The notes under the pieces: generated by a model
What the model was told of the DNA's origin: nothing
The model's input: the letters and a program-made list of their open reading frames with translations, nothing else
Database searches by the model: none
Made by a program: the position numbers and the translations under genes
From: Paramyrothecium sp. XJ0827
Lineage: Eukaryota > Ascomycota > Sordariomycetes > Hypocreales > Stachybotryaceae
Length of the DNA: 64,000 nucleotides
NCBI GenBank assembly: GCA_020881915.1
Contig: JAJFPB010000005.1
Span: 4,278,001-4,342,000, forward strand
Reading direction: 5' to 3'
Shown: piece by piece, positions 1 through 10,084 of the stretch
Layout: the number at the start of each line of letters is the position of its first letter
How positions within the stretch are numbered: the first letter of the stretch is position 1

Positions 1-3000
1 TTGATCTGCACCGCTGCTCGCTGTTGCTCTGAGATGCGTTGTGCTCGCAACATCAAATTAGCATCGTTCTGCTGGTTGGGCATCTGCATCCTATGCTGTG
101 GTTGCATGCCTTGCATCTGCGCTTGAGGCACGCCACTCATTGGCGTAGGTGGCATGAGACCGCCAGCCATCTGCGTTGGCATTCCACCGGCCATACCGTT
201 GGCTGGGGCTTGCATGGGCAAGCGAGGACGACCTTGGCCAGCAGCAGCAACGGCCGCCGCCGCAAGTTGGTTGGGAATGTTGGGACGATTGGCGCCGGCG
301 GCTGCAGTGTTGGCAGCGGCGTTGTTGGCAGTTTGAGGAGCTTGTGGGACACCAGGAGTTCCAGCGATTTGTGCGGCTTGACCTTGTGCTCTGGCTTGCA
401 TTGCAGCCTGATTACATAGTTAGTACATGAGCATGCAAAGCCCGATTGTTTTATATTGTTTTCGATGACTTACTCTTCTTTGAGCTTCTTGCCGTTGCGC
501 ATATTGCGCCATCTTCTCTGCCAGAGCTTGGTCTCGTTCCCACCGCAACAGACTGTAGTCCCGCGGGGTTTTGGTCGGCCTCTGCGTTACCGCGTCGTTC
601 GTCTTCTTGTTAGCGACGCTTTGGGACGCGGTGTGCTGCTGCTTCTGTATGGTAGTCTCCCGCTTCTTGGCAAGCTTCCGCATTGCGTCAATCAGCGTCA
701 GATGCTTCTGATTGCGCCGTCTTTCCACCCGGAGAGGCGTGGATTGCCGCCTCCTCACAGGAGTTATAGTGCCTCCCGATGCGTTGGCTTGCTGGGCAGC
801 GAGCTGGTTCTGTTGAGCGATTACTCGTTGAGCAGCCTCAATTCTGCTGTTGTAAGCCTTAAAGTACTGCGTTTTCTGCATATCCGCCGGCAGACCCTCA
901 AGGTTGATCCATCTCTCGAAGCATTCCCAGGGTGTACGCCTCTCGGCACCGGAGATGAAGAGCGATCTGGTGGTAAGCATGCTGGAGATGAGAGACCAAT
1001 TATAGGAATAATCTCGCACAAGGCCTCTTAGCTCGTCGTCCTCAGCCATCACCCATTGTGAGGGGCTTCGACACTCGTAGAAACTTTGCGTGGGCATGGG
1101 ATGCTCTGATGGTGGTCGGAACTGATGCCCTGCGTGTAGCCTGTCCCGGATCGGCTTCGACTCGGGATTGAACAAAGCCACTTCGTCGGTCGTAGGCGGA
1201 AGCTTTAGGTGGTCGGGTTCATCATGACCTACAAATCCGCCGTCATCCTCGTCTTCTGAGTCTTCATTCCGGTAATTGAAACGGCTGCGTTTCCGTGGAG
1301 GACCATCGGACATCAGTTTCATGTGTCCCTCAACATATTTACTCAAGGGTAAAGCTGGCCGTCTCCAGTGGGCGTCTGGATCATATTCCGGTCCAGTGAG
1401 ATCAAATCTGGGAACTTTGAGGGGTGAACTGTATATCGGAAGCTCGTCCAACAATCGATCAGAGGCGGCCGTCCTCCTGAGTCCAAAGATAACATCATCC
1501 TCTTGTAGTGTGAAGATTGCTGATGGAGGCACAGTTTCTGGGAACTCCTCAACGAGTTCGTCAACCACTTGAGGCGAGTCAACATCTCCAGACGACACTA
1601 GATCCGGAGTCGCCTGGTAATCGATGCCCTCTTCGTCGATATCGGCCATTGCTACGTCTTCGATATGCTCGTTCTTCGGAGGGATGAAAGCCGAAACCTG
1701 CAGAGCTTTGCGTTCTTCAGGAGTTGCCTCGTGCCATTGCGCGCAAGCATGAGCAAGATTCTTTGCCACTGCTGCCTTCCATTTCCTCTCCTCCCTGTAA
1801 TCGGTCCGCATCCACTTCATCTCTTGTAACACAACATCCCACTGCGATGGAGGTCGCGTGGGCTCTGGGCAGCGCTTAACCTGCCGCAACGACCACTTTT
1901 CATACTGCTGCAGTTGATAGACTCTCCTTAGAACCTTGCAAGCTTGGTGATCCTGAATGGCAAGATTTGTGTCAGGAGTTGCAACCGTTTTGTTGGCATG
2001 GAAAAGAATTTTCTCGATGGGCTGCATGAGATTCGAGCTGGCTGTGAAACCTTGTAGGAAGAGAGGAGTAAAATAGTCGTCGGAGGGCTGAAAGGTGTCC
2101 TTCTGGCCGGTAACCACGGATTTTTCATCGACTCGCTTGGGCTGCTTGCCGAACACCACAGTTGATACCTGACCTTTGGACCGATCACGTCTGTGTGATG
2201 AAGAGTGTCTATGTCTTGAAGCTGGAGACTGTGGGGTGGAAGTCACAGGAGTCAACTGACTTTGAGGTACCTTGGTGACCAAACCGCGATCGCTGGACGG
2301 ACGTGCTGTGCCTCCAACTATCTCGTTGACCGACTTCAGCCTCATTGCACCAGACGACACCCTTGTGACAGCTCGCTCGGGTGCTTGAGAGGTGTCCTTA
2401 TGGGAAGGTGTGGTGATGGGAGGAGTAGCTGGGATGGTAGGCGTTACAAGGTTAGACTCTTGCGGCAGTAGAACCTTCTCAGCCTGCGACTGCACAGGGT
2501 CGTGTGTACCGTTGGGACCGTCTACATCCATCGAATCTCGGACTTCCTCTTGGCTATCCGGAATCTCCATCTGTGGCGGTTTAGGACTCGCGACTCCGTC
2601 TGGTCGAGGGGTTACGTTTTCCTTATGAGGCACAGCTGCATCGGTCTTTTTCGCCTCTTGCGTTGGAACGTCTCGAGTCTGCGCATCGTTGACTGTCGGC
2701 TTGGCATTATCGGCTAAGGGGGTTAAAGTCGCGTCCTTCTTGCTAGGGCTTGTAGTTGTATCCGTTGAACGCATTGATTCCTGGAGCAACTGGTCTTCTG
2801 CCGATTCGGGTATCATATTCTCGATCTGGTGCTTCTGCTCCGCCTTCTCTCCGGTCTCTGCGACCGCCGCGGGCGGTTCAGGTTCAGGTTCAGGTTCATC
2901 ATCGTTGTCTACTTCTGGCTTCCCTTCGTTCGCGTCTTGAGTGTCTTGGTACTGCGACCCTTCGTGCTCTGGGCTGGTATCCGTGGAAACGTCGTGAACA

Positions 3001-4056
3001 GCCGGAGTTGCAGCACTCTGTGCAGTTGAACCAGGTGACGAAGCCGCGTCAGGCCCCCGAGTCGCATCATGGGGCCCTTTATTAGGCAGCGCGGCGCTGC
3101 GTTCTGCTGGTGAGCTTCTCGAGTCGTTTGGTGCTGGCAATACATCTTTTCCATTCACACCTCCCGGCAAAGCAGCGGCAGGTTGGTCGGACGGCGAGCC
3201 TTTCGTCCCCGGTGGAAATTTCACCTGCGCCGGTCGATTCGATGCATCGGTTGCCGGAGTTATCCTTGCACTCGGCACAGATTCGGTCTTCGGTACGCCA
3301 TTCGTCTGTGGGGGTAACGGAGCGGCGGGTGTTATCGTGATCGCATTCGGGGTACTAGGGCTCGGGTGTGTCGCAACAGGCGGTGGTCGAGACTGTGGAA
3401 TTGTAGGAGGCTGTATCGGCGTTGTGGCGGTAGGGGTTGCTTGTGTGGGAGTGTGTTTGATGGCGTTCACGGGTTTGGAGTTTGCGATGGTTGAGACAGA
3501 TGGCTGTGGCTCGACGCGTTTAACCACGAGCGCGGGCTCCCTATTCACGCCCGAAGGTGGTTTTTGCAGAGCCTGACGAGCTGCAACATCTTTCAGACTG
3601 GCCAAAGACCGTTTCAAAACATCCAGGGACAGTTGTGGCCGCGGAGGGATGTTCAGTTCATTTAGCGTCTTGCCCCTACGAGCGCATCAGTAAATGTAGG
3701 CATAAACAGCAACAGCGATGGTTTTCAGTGGCCGAAAAAATGTCAATCAATCGCCCAGACGTACTGTAAGATGTCGCTGGCTTGCTGGAACTGCCATTCG
3801 GCTGGTGTGGCGGACTGCGTGTCCAGGTTTGCGAAGCCATGGTCTGGTAAATCGCCAACATGCGTCGCGACCGCGAAGAGTTCGCGAAGCTTTCTCTTCC
3901 GCGAAGTTACAATTGCACTGAGACGTATTAGCAGGCCAAAAACTATATCGTTCGATGCGGAAAAATTTGCTCTATCGAATGAGCCGATACTTACTTGCAC
4001 TCATTGCGCTTTTGTTGCAGCAGCCTCGATAGATCGGTCTGCCCGACCTCAGTCAT
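1..4056 (-). CDS. vid21: Vid21/Eaf1, NuA4 histone acetyltransferase scaffold (3' end outside window)
   Basis: Platform subunit of the NuA4 histone H4/H2A acetyltransferase complex, acting in the nucleus. Four exons are visible on the minus strand: 4056-3995, 3917-3765, 3675-474 and 407-1. The last is cut by the window edge. The start (MTEVGQTDLSRLLQQ) leads into a conserved N-terminal segment, SRKRKLREL. The middle is long and disordered (Pro/Ser/Thr, an EPEPEPEP run). An HSA domain lies near residues 678-725 (QWDVVLQEMKWMRTDYREE). A Myb/SANT domain lies near 940-998 (SQWVMAEDDELRGLV to WECFERWINLEGL). The visible C-terminal exon is Gln/Ala/Met-rich, as in the family. HSA plus SANT in this order, without a helicase domain, separates Eaf1 from Swr1/Ino80. 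Introns: 3918-3994, 3676-3764 and 408-473. A two-codon uORF overlaps the start codon. Family identity is confident; the exact splice sites are inferred. Confidence 0.93.
2875..2898. repeat. Coding hexanucleotide microsatellite in vid21
   Basis: Four tandem copies of GGTTCA (plus strand) encode the alternating Glu-Pro run in the disordered middle of Vid21. The length may vary between strains. Confidence 0.8.
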
Positions 4057-4061
4057 GGCAT
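4053..4061 (-). promoter_or_regulatory. Two-codon uORF overlapping the vid21 start
   Basis: On the minus strand the sequence ATGCCATGA encodes Met-Pro-stop, and its TGA overlaps the vid21 ATG (4056-4054). A scanning ribosome would meet this uORF five bases before the main start. Whether the transcript begins upstream of it is not visible. Confidence 0.5.
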
Positions 4062-5207
4062 CGGTGGTCGCGTCATCCGTCTGGGGTCGAAACGGATGTT
4101 CCAGCAGGTTGAGACGAGTACTCAGGACTGGAAAACGACGTGCAACGGGATAAAAAGGGTGGTTGTGGCCGTGTTGTTGATAAAATTACTGGCCTTTGAG
4201 GGTGTCGCCAGTCTTGTGGGAGGGCGTCAAATTTTGTCAGGCCGTGGTGCTTCTCTGGGGAAGGGTCACTGTAAGCCGCTGTTCGCAGTGGATTTTCAAC
4301 CGGGTGGTTTAGGGGGGAGGGGGGGCGGCCAGCCAGACGGTAGCTTCCTCACCTTTTGCTGTTCCTCAAAGCGTCTTTTCCACTCCAGAGGGAAATTTGA
4401 TCTAAATGGGGAGGCAAAGCATGAAGGACAAAGGGGGGGGAGAGGAAACACGAATGCGAGCTCGCACTGTAAGGCCTCCAGGGCTCCGCTAACAAACACG
4501 ATTGATCTACGCTATTTACTGCGCTAATGGCTCGACACGGGTTAAGAGGGAGTGACACAGTGAGATGTGATGCGCGTATGAGCATCCACACACTGTGAAG
4601 TTCCGCATGCATCCGCTGACTGGGCTGGGGAAAGAGTACGTACCTGAGCTACTTCGACCCTGCCCAATACACAACCGGAATCCATGTGGGCATGGATGCG
4701 ACACACTATCAGGCAGCCCTTATTAGGCTCGCTGTGTCAGCTACTGATTCATGAGTTGCGGTAGTAACAGGCGGCCTTTGGCACATGACGCTGTTGCCTT
4801 CGGGCTGCACCACGCTAAGTTATCGATGGCCATCTGGAGGTGCAGAATCCCTAAGAGCACGCGTCATTAACGGAGACGGGCTACTCACGTTGGCGCGAGT
4901 AATAGACTAGGATCTGTCCCATGAAGTGGGCCGGGCTTCCTTGTTCTGGTCCAAATGTGAACTCTTTTCGAGAGTACATGCAGCAGGTACGTGCATGCAC
5001 GAAGCGCAGAGGTACTGTACCCGTTGATCGTAGGATTGAGAGCGTGAGAGAGCACCAGCCACACACAGCCACATTTCACTAGCCACAGCTATCGTGCTTG
5101 GCATCTCAGCGCAAGTAAACTAAAATGCATTAAATATACCTTGGTTATCGTAACCGCTGCGCGCAAGCTGCACATGCCAACCGCACCACCTCGAGACCAC
5201 ACAAGAC
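4057..5207. promoter_or_regulatory. Divergent vid21/spp2 intergenic region
   Basis: About 1.15 kb separates the divergent vid21 and spp2 starts and must hold both promoters and leaders. It carries two notable G tracts on the plus strand (about 4311-4326 and 4432-4441). I saw no clear TATA box and no coding ORF with family resemblance. Confidence 0.55.
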
Positions 5208-6293
5208 ATGTCCGACCCGAGCAAAGGTCGGATAGCCATCAAACTAGGCTCCGGCGCCCCGAGCAGCAAGACTGCACGTCCGGCGCCGCCATCCGCACTC
5301 GGCAAGCGGCAACGGGCCGGAGCGTGGGGTGATGATGGATCGGATTCCGGGTCCGACAATGAGTCTCGAGGGGGCCGGCACGAGACCATCACTGGCTTTG
5401 GTGCAGACGGAGCAGAGACGAAGAGCAGGCCCAGCGACAAAACGAAAGAGCCCAAGGAATACGTGATACCCAGGCAGCCGAACAGAGACTGGAAAGTCGA
5501 GGCTCGAGCCCAGCGGAGACAGAAGAATCCATTGCCAGATGGGGCCAGGGCCCAAAAAGACGGATACACTGTCGAAACAGAACCTGCGGATCACGAGAAG
5601 GGTATTAAATGGGGCTTGACTGTGAAGGAGAAGTCTGAAGAGACGGAAGAAGAGTCGAAAGACATACTACCCGGCAATCGGAACCATGAATCTGACAACA
5701 GCGACCGGAAAACGCCACCGCCTAAGCGTACAGTGGACGACGAAGCCATGGACGTCCTACTCGGCAAAGTCCCGGAGAAAGACCTGGCGATAATACACCC
5801 AACCGAGGAGGACGCCTTCCTCCGCGACGTGCGCGACGCGGGCGAGGCCTCCACCCTGGCCGACTACGAGGCCATGCCCGTCGAGGAGTTCGGCGCCGCG
5901 CTGCTCCGCGGCATGGGCTGGAACGGCGAGGCCCGCGGGCCCAAGCCCAAGGAGGTGAAGCGCCGCCCGAACCGGCTGGGCCTCGGCGCCAAGGAGCTCA
6001 AGGAGGCCGAGGACCTGGGCGGCTGGAACCAGAACGGCAAGAAGCGCTCGCGGCCGAGGCTCGACGAGTACCGCCGCGAGGAGGCCCGCAGGAAGGAGAG
6101 CCGGCGCGGCGACGACAGCTACAAGCGCGAGCGGGAGCGCGAGCGCGAGGGAGGCCGGGATCGGGACCGGGACCGGGACGGGGAGCGGGACGGGGAGCGC
6201 GAGCGGAACAGGGACAGGCCGAGGGACAGGGACCGGGACCATGATCGGCACAGAGACCGGCATCGCGATTACGACCGTGATCGAAGGAGGTGA
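5208..6293 (+). CDS. spp2: Spp2-type pre-mRNA splicing factor (G-patch)
   Basis: Spp2/GPKOW-type spliceosomal protein that activates the DEAH helicase Prp2 during catalytic activation of the spliceosome. Single exon, 361 aa. Residues 1-200 are charged and disordered, starting with the short SKGRIAIKLG segment typical of this family. The G-patch-like Prp2-binding region spans roughly 215-275, with the core EFGAALLRGMGW (GMGW at 235-238) followed by RPNRLGLGAKEL and GGWNQNGKKR. The C-terminus is a long Arg-Asp/Arg-Glu repeat (from about residue 295), longer than in yeast Spp2 and more like metazoan SR-type tails. Base composition changes at about 5805: downstream codons are almost all GC-ending, unlike the first half. 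The ATG at 5208 is the first in frame and precedes the conserved N-terminus. Confidence 0.88.
   Translation: MSDPSKGRIAIKLGSGAPSSKTARPAPPSALGKRQRAGAWGDDGSDSGSDNESRGGRHETITGFGADGAETKSRPSDKTKEPKEYVIPRQPNRDWKVEARAQRRQKNPLPDGARAQKDGYTVETEPADHEKGIKWGLTVKEKSEETEEESKDILPGNRNHESDNSDRKTPPPKRTVDDEAMDVLLGKVPEKDLAIIHPTEEDAFLRDVRDAGEASTLADYEAMPVEEFGAALLRGMGWNGEARGPKPKEVKRRPNRLGLGAKELKEAEDLGGWNQNGKKRSRPRLDEYRREEARRKESRRGDDSYKREREREREGGRDRDRDRDGERDGERERNRDRPRDRDRDHDRHRDRHRDYDRDRRR
6140..6291 (+). repeat. RD/RE-encoding GC-rich coding repeat in spp2
   Basis: Degenerate GACCGG/GAGCGG units encode alternating Arg-Asp and Arg-Glu dipeptides at the Spp2 C-terminus. The repeat also keeps an antisense frame open (5757-6263), which is an artefact. 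Confidence 0.75.
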
Positions 6294-6546
6294 TTTAGTT
6301 GGTGGTCAATAATGATGTTACTACTAGCTATTCAGGGTCCATGCTTGCCCCCAGTTCCCTACTTGAGGGACAGTTCTAGACTTGGGTTGTACGGGACTAA
6401 ACACGAACTGGACAGGCGCTCAGGAGTCATGCTGATAGACTGGTTATGGACACTCACGGAATAGCATAACCATAATGAATTTCGGATTATACGTGTATTT
6501 AGATTAAGAAATGGGGGCTGCTCCCCGTCAACACCTCGCTATCATC

Positions 6547-6552
6547 AATAAA
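6547..6552 (+). terminator. Candidate poly(A) signal after spp2
   Basis: AATAAA lies about 250 nt after the spp2 stop in the 287-nt convergent gap with the glycosyltransferase gene. Fungal poly(A) signals are degenerate, so this is only suggestive. Confidence 0.3.
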
Positions 6553-6580
6553 AGAAAGCACGCTCTACCCAACTCCTGTA

Positions 6581-9500
6581 TTACGTTGCGGCCAGCGCAG
6601 TCTGAGAACGCCTCAACTGGGTATCATGCTGTGTAGACTTGAGTCCCCCTTCTGCTGCATCCCCGCCTGCATCGTCTATAATCTGTTTGTTGATGCTCCT
6701 GTCTCCAAGCTCCAAAGACCGTCGTACAGGCGATTTCGGGCCGTCCGTCGATTTCCGGACTGGCGATTTGGGCTCGTGATCATCGCTCCTCCGTACGTCG
6801 TGGCTTTTCCGAGAGTCCTTGCCTGACTTGACCAGCTCTTCTGTTGTCTTCCCGGATCGGAGCGCCTGCAAAGCTTGTCTTGCCGACTCCACGTCCTGGA
6901 ACAATATGCTTGTATCCAAAAACACCTTGTCGAGCTGACCAGCAATGCCACGTTGGTGCTCTACATGTGCGATTTCTTCACGCAGCTCGGTAAGCACGTT
7001 CCATCCCTCAATTACGTCGTGTCGTACCCTCTTCCGCTCTTCCGGCCCAAGCATTCTAGACTCTCGTTGGCCTTGGACAATCCGTGCCCGTCGAACATAC
7101 TTCTCGGGATGTCTCGATCTCTCAATCTGTTTCACAATTCCTCTCATTGTATATCCCCATGGCCCGATAATGGCTGAGGTGTTCTTCAGCACAAAACCCA
7201 TGAGACCCATCCCTGTGCCTTTGATGACACCAGGTACGCCGCCCTTCTTGGCTTCGCGAACTGGGAGCCGCACCACACCAGTCCAGCCGTCGTAAATCCC
7301 GTACATAAACTCTTCTCGGGCAGCACGCAGACCTGATCGATATCCAGTCACACGCGGCGGCGTACGGACCGTATCATCACCGTAGAGCCGGGGTGCGTTA
7401 TGAAATCCTTGAGCCAAGGCGAGGGAGAGATCTGCAGGCGCCTTTGCGATCGCAGTAGCTGTTTCCTCAACACCGTTGGCTACATCCTCTAATATCTCCC
7501 CCGTCTGATCGTTAGCAGTAGAGGCTGTCTCGAAAGACCCCGAACCTCGCTGTGACCTTGACTGCTCTGTTCTATTGCCTGGGGTATTGCTGTTTCCATT
7601 TGTTGCCGAATTGGATGCCGCAGCACTGTTTGATTTAGACTTTTGTCTCTCCTCGTGCCTCTTTCTTCGCTTCGCGCGTTTAGCCACACGGTATGGTACG
7701 CTACCGACGCCCTTAAAGGCGTTGCCGACACTCCTCGCTACTGATCCTGCAATACCCGTAACAGGCTCACCCGGTCCTTCGAAATCGTTCCATTCCATGT
7801 GTCGCAAGAGTCTGAGCTTCTTACCATTGAGATGGCCCATTTCCATGAGGATATCCGCCGCCAGTGGGCTCAGACGGATCCCCGTGTCTTTGACCTTCCA
7901 TGCCGCGACTCGATCAGGCAGGATACCACACCGCATTTTGTCTGGACCTTGAAGGTTTAGGTGGTTGTGGAACGCCCTGACCGCGTTGACGGCACCATCG
8001 CCTTCCTCCTCTATTGATTTGGCAATGCTTGCGACTGCCTCCTTTGCCTCATCTGTGAGACAATATTTGATTCCTTCGGCAAGCTTCTCAGCATCCAATT
8101 GCTTGTAAGGAACAGCCTCCGGGCCCGCATTGGCTCTAGAGAGCATGCTTCCCCAGAAGTGTTGGTCGCCGAAAAAGGGGACGACCATGGTCGGTTTGCC
8201 GCACTTCAAGGCAATGGCCGTTGTCCCAGCGCCGCCGTGTATGACACACGCTTTAACCCTTGGGAAGAGCCAGTCGTGAGGTGTATTCTCGAGCATGAAA
8301 ATGTTATCAGGCACGTTCTCGCCGCCCAGACCGCCCCAACCTTTAGACACCAAAGCGCGCACGCCAGCTAATTTGACGGCCTCAAAGATCATTTCTGTGA
8401 ACCGATCCGCATCATCAACCACGATGGATCCAAACCCAATGTAAATAGGCATTTCTCCGGCGTCGAGAAAGTCTTGAAGCTCCTGTGGTGGCTTGAAGGA
8501 CGAGGCTAGATCGAGGAACACGAACCCGGCAACATCGACCTCATCACCCCAATCTTCAGGCTTGGGCACAAGGCCAGGAGACCAGAGGTACGTGAAGGGG
8601 ACGTGCAATCTGTATGTGGCACCGGGAGCCCATAGCGTTGAGATTGGATCCAGTGCCAATGTCTTGACCCTGAAATCGTTCACCAAGTCGCCCAGCCCTT
8701 GCCAAACCATCATCTCCACCAAAGGATACGAGATAAAGTTCGTGTAGCCAGGGTCAACATTGGACCTCTTGATACTCGCCAAGGGATGCGGAAACGCTTG
8801 CGTAGGTGTGTATGGGAAGGTAAACATAAGGTGCAGAGGGATACCCAAGGCCTCAGCGCAGTGGATGTGGGCGAAGCTGGGCGGGTTCGCGATGATGGCG
8901 TCCGCGACAAAGGGGTCCTTGGTTCCCATCATCTTCAGATTGTGATTGTCCTTTTCGTCGTCGGTTGCGTTGATGCAAGCCCTCCAAAACCCGTCAAACA
9001 TTTCTGCCATGGCAGACCGTCTTCGCCCGATATCACCCGCCTTCACAGTCTCCAGGGTTGGGATCATGCCGGGATTCTTGACCATGAAGGCCATCAGCTC
9101 AGAAGGATCACCACCCACGGAGAAAAACTCTAGGCCCGAGTCCTTCTCGACAAAGTCGCGAAACGCAGGGTGCGTAGCAATACGGACGCGATGGCCGTAG
9201 TCTTCTTTCAAGACCTTGCCAATCTTCAGGAACGGCTGCGCGTCGCCGCGTGATCCAATGACCATGATGACAATGTTGAGCCGTGGCCGAGGCGATACAT
9301 CAACGGGGTGCGCTGCTGCGTCGGTGACGCGCTCCCTCCCATGGTTCGTGTCTTGGGTACCAGCCTTGGGGGGCTTCAGCCTGCTCACGGCACTGCCGAG
9401 GGCCTTGGCAATGTAACCTGTGTTGGCGGTCTCGTTGACCGTGATGCGTAAGCGGCCATCTCGTTTGATTTTGCCTTTCGTCTCGTAATTCTCGTTTGCA

Positions 9501-10084
9501 ACGCGAAAACGGTTCAAGTGGTCTTGATCTCCTGGCCTTGATGAGCCCTTTCCCCGCTTCGGCTTTGTCGCCCTTCTCTGGATACGGCTTCCCTCCTCGG
9601 CGACGGGGGCCTCATCTTCGTCGGAAGACGATGAGGAGTCCGAGTATTGAGCCTCATTGCTGGAGCCCAGCTTGATGGCGGTATCCAAGTAAGATGTTCC
9701 GGCTCGTTTCGGCACGGATGGGAGAGCTGGTCGGTGGCCTTGCCCGCGCCGCGGCAGCTCCGTCTGCCACCTCTTCTGCGACGAGGGCCGCCGTGCATGC
9801 CGCGACCCTCCAGCGTGGCTCTCCTCAGGTAGTTGCCGGTCTGCGTCTCGCGGCTTTCTCTCGGCGCTCGTTTCGTCGGGTAAGGATGGTTGCGGTGCCA
9901 CAGCGGGCCTTTCGGGTGATTCAACACGAGGGGGCACGAACGCAGGATACGCGACCTGGCCTTCGGGCGTCTTCAAGACCGAAACCGGCTGTCTGGCTCC
10001 ATCCTGGTCGTCTCTGTAGGCAGTCTCGACCCTCACATCGCGGATGGACTCTGCATCAGTGGTGTTGGCCTCGGACGCGACCAT
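6581..10084 (-). CDS. GT28/sterol-glucosyltransferase-like protein
   Basis: UDP-glucose:sterol glucosyltransferase-like enzyme (GT1/GT28 fold), single exon, 1167 aa. Residues 1-265 are disordered and polar, with an acidic Ser run near 150. The N-terminal Rossmann half starts near 269 (LNIVIMVIGSRGDAQPFLKI), matching the GxRGDxQP motif of sterol glucosyltransferases. The nucleotide-sugar half holds MPIYIGFGSIVVDD (about 545) and the HGGAGTTAIALKCGKPTMVVP donor motif (about 616) followed by FFGDQHFWG. Both are intact. There is no recognisable PH or GRAM domain, unlike Atg26. After the catalytic part comes a basic/Ser-rich linker and then a further block (about 900-1070) with Gly-rich hydrophobic segments (GVIKGTGMGLMGFVLK) that may contact membrane. 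The substrate is likely a sterol or other lipid but is not proven. ATG 10084 is the first in frame. Confidence 0.85.
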   Translation of the reverse strand: MVASEANTTDAESIRDVRVETAYRDDQDGARQPVSVLKTPEGQVAYPAFVPPRVESPERPAVAPQPSLPDETSAERKPRDADRQLPEESHAGGSRHARRPSSQKRWQTELPRRGQGHRPALPSVPKRAGTSYLDTAIKLGSSNEAQYSDSSSSSDEDEAPVAEEGSRIQRRATKPKRGKGSSRPGDQDHLNRFRVANENYETKGKIKRDGRLRITVNETANTGYIAKALGSAVSRLKPPKAGTQDTNHGRERVTDAAAHPVDVSPRPRLNIVIMVIGSRGDAQPFLKIGKVLKEDYGHRVRIATHPAFRDFVEKDSGLEFFSVGGDPSELMAFMVKNPGMIPTLETVKAGDIGRRRSAMAEMFDGFWRACINATDDEKDNHNLKMMGTKDPFVADAIIANPPSFAHIHCAEALGIPLHLMFTFPYTPTQAFPHPLASIKRSNVDPGYTNFISYPLVEMMVWQGLGDLVNDFRVKTLALDPISTLWAPGATYRLHVPFTYLWSPGLVPKPEDWGDEVDVAGFVFLDLASSFKPPQELQDFLDAGEMPIYIGFGSIVVDDADRFTEMIFEAVKLAGVRALVSKGWGGLGGENVPDNIFMLENTPHDWLFPRVKACVIHGGAGTTAIALKCGKPTMVVPFFGDQHFWGSMLSRANAGPEAVPYKQLDAEKLAEGIKYCLTDEAKEAVASIAKSIEEEGDGAVNAVRAFHNHLNLQGPDKMRCGILPDRVAAWKVKDTGIRLSPLAADILMEMGHLNGKKLRLLRHMEWNDFEGPGEPVTGIAGSVARSVGNAFKGVGSVPYRVAKRAKRRKRHEERQKSKSNSAAASNSATNGNSNTPGNRTEQSRSQRGSGSFETASTANDQTGEILEDVANGVEETATAIAKAPADLSLALAQGFHNAPRLYGDDTVRTPPRVTGYRSGLRAAREEFMYGIYDGWTGVVRLPVREAKKGGVPGVIKGTGMGLMGFVLKNTSAIIGPWGYTMRGIVKQIERSRHPEKYVRRARIVQGQRESRMLGPEERKRVRHDVIEGWNVLTELREEIAHVEHQRGIAGQLDKVFLDTSILFQDVESARQALQALRSGKTTEELVKSGKDSRKSHDVRRSDDHEPKSPVRKSTDGPKSPVRRSLELGDRSINKQIIDDAGGDAAEGGLKSTQHDTQLRRSQTALAAT

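Noticed and set aside
5757..6263. 168-codon antisense ORF over spp2
   Set aside because: It is Val/Pro/Leu repeat generated by the antisense of the RD/RE coding repeat.
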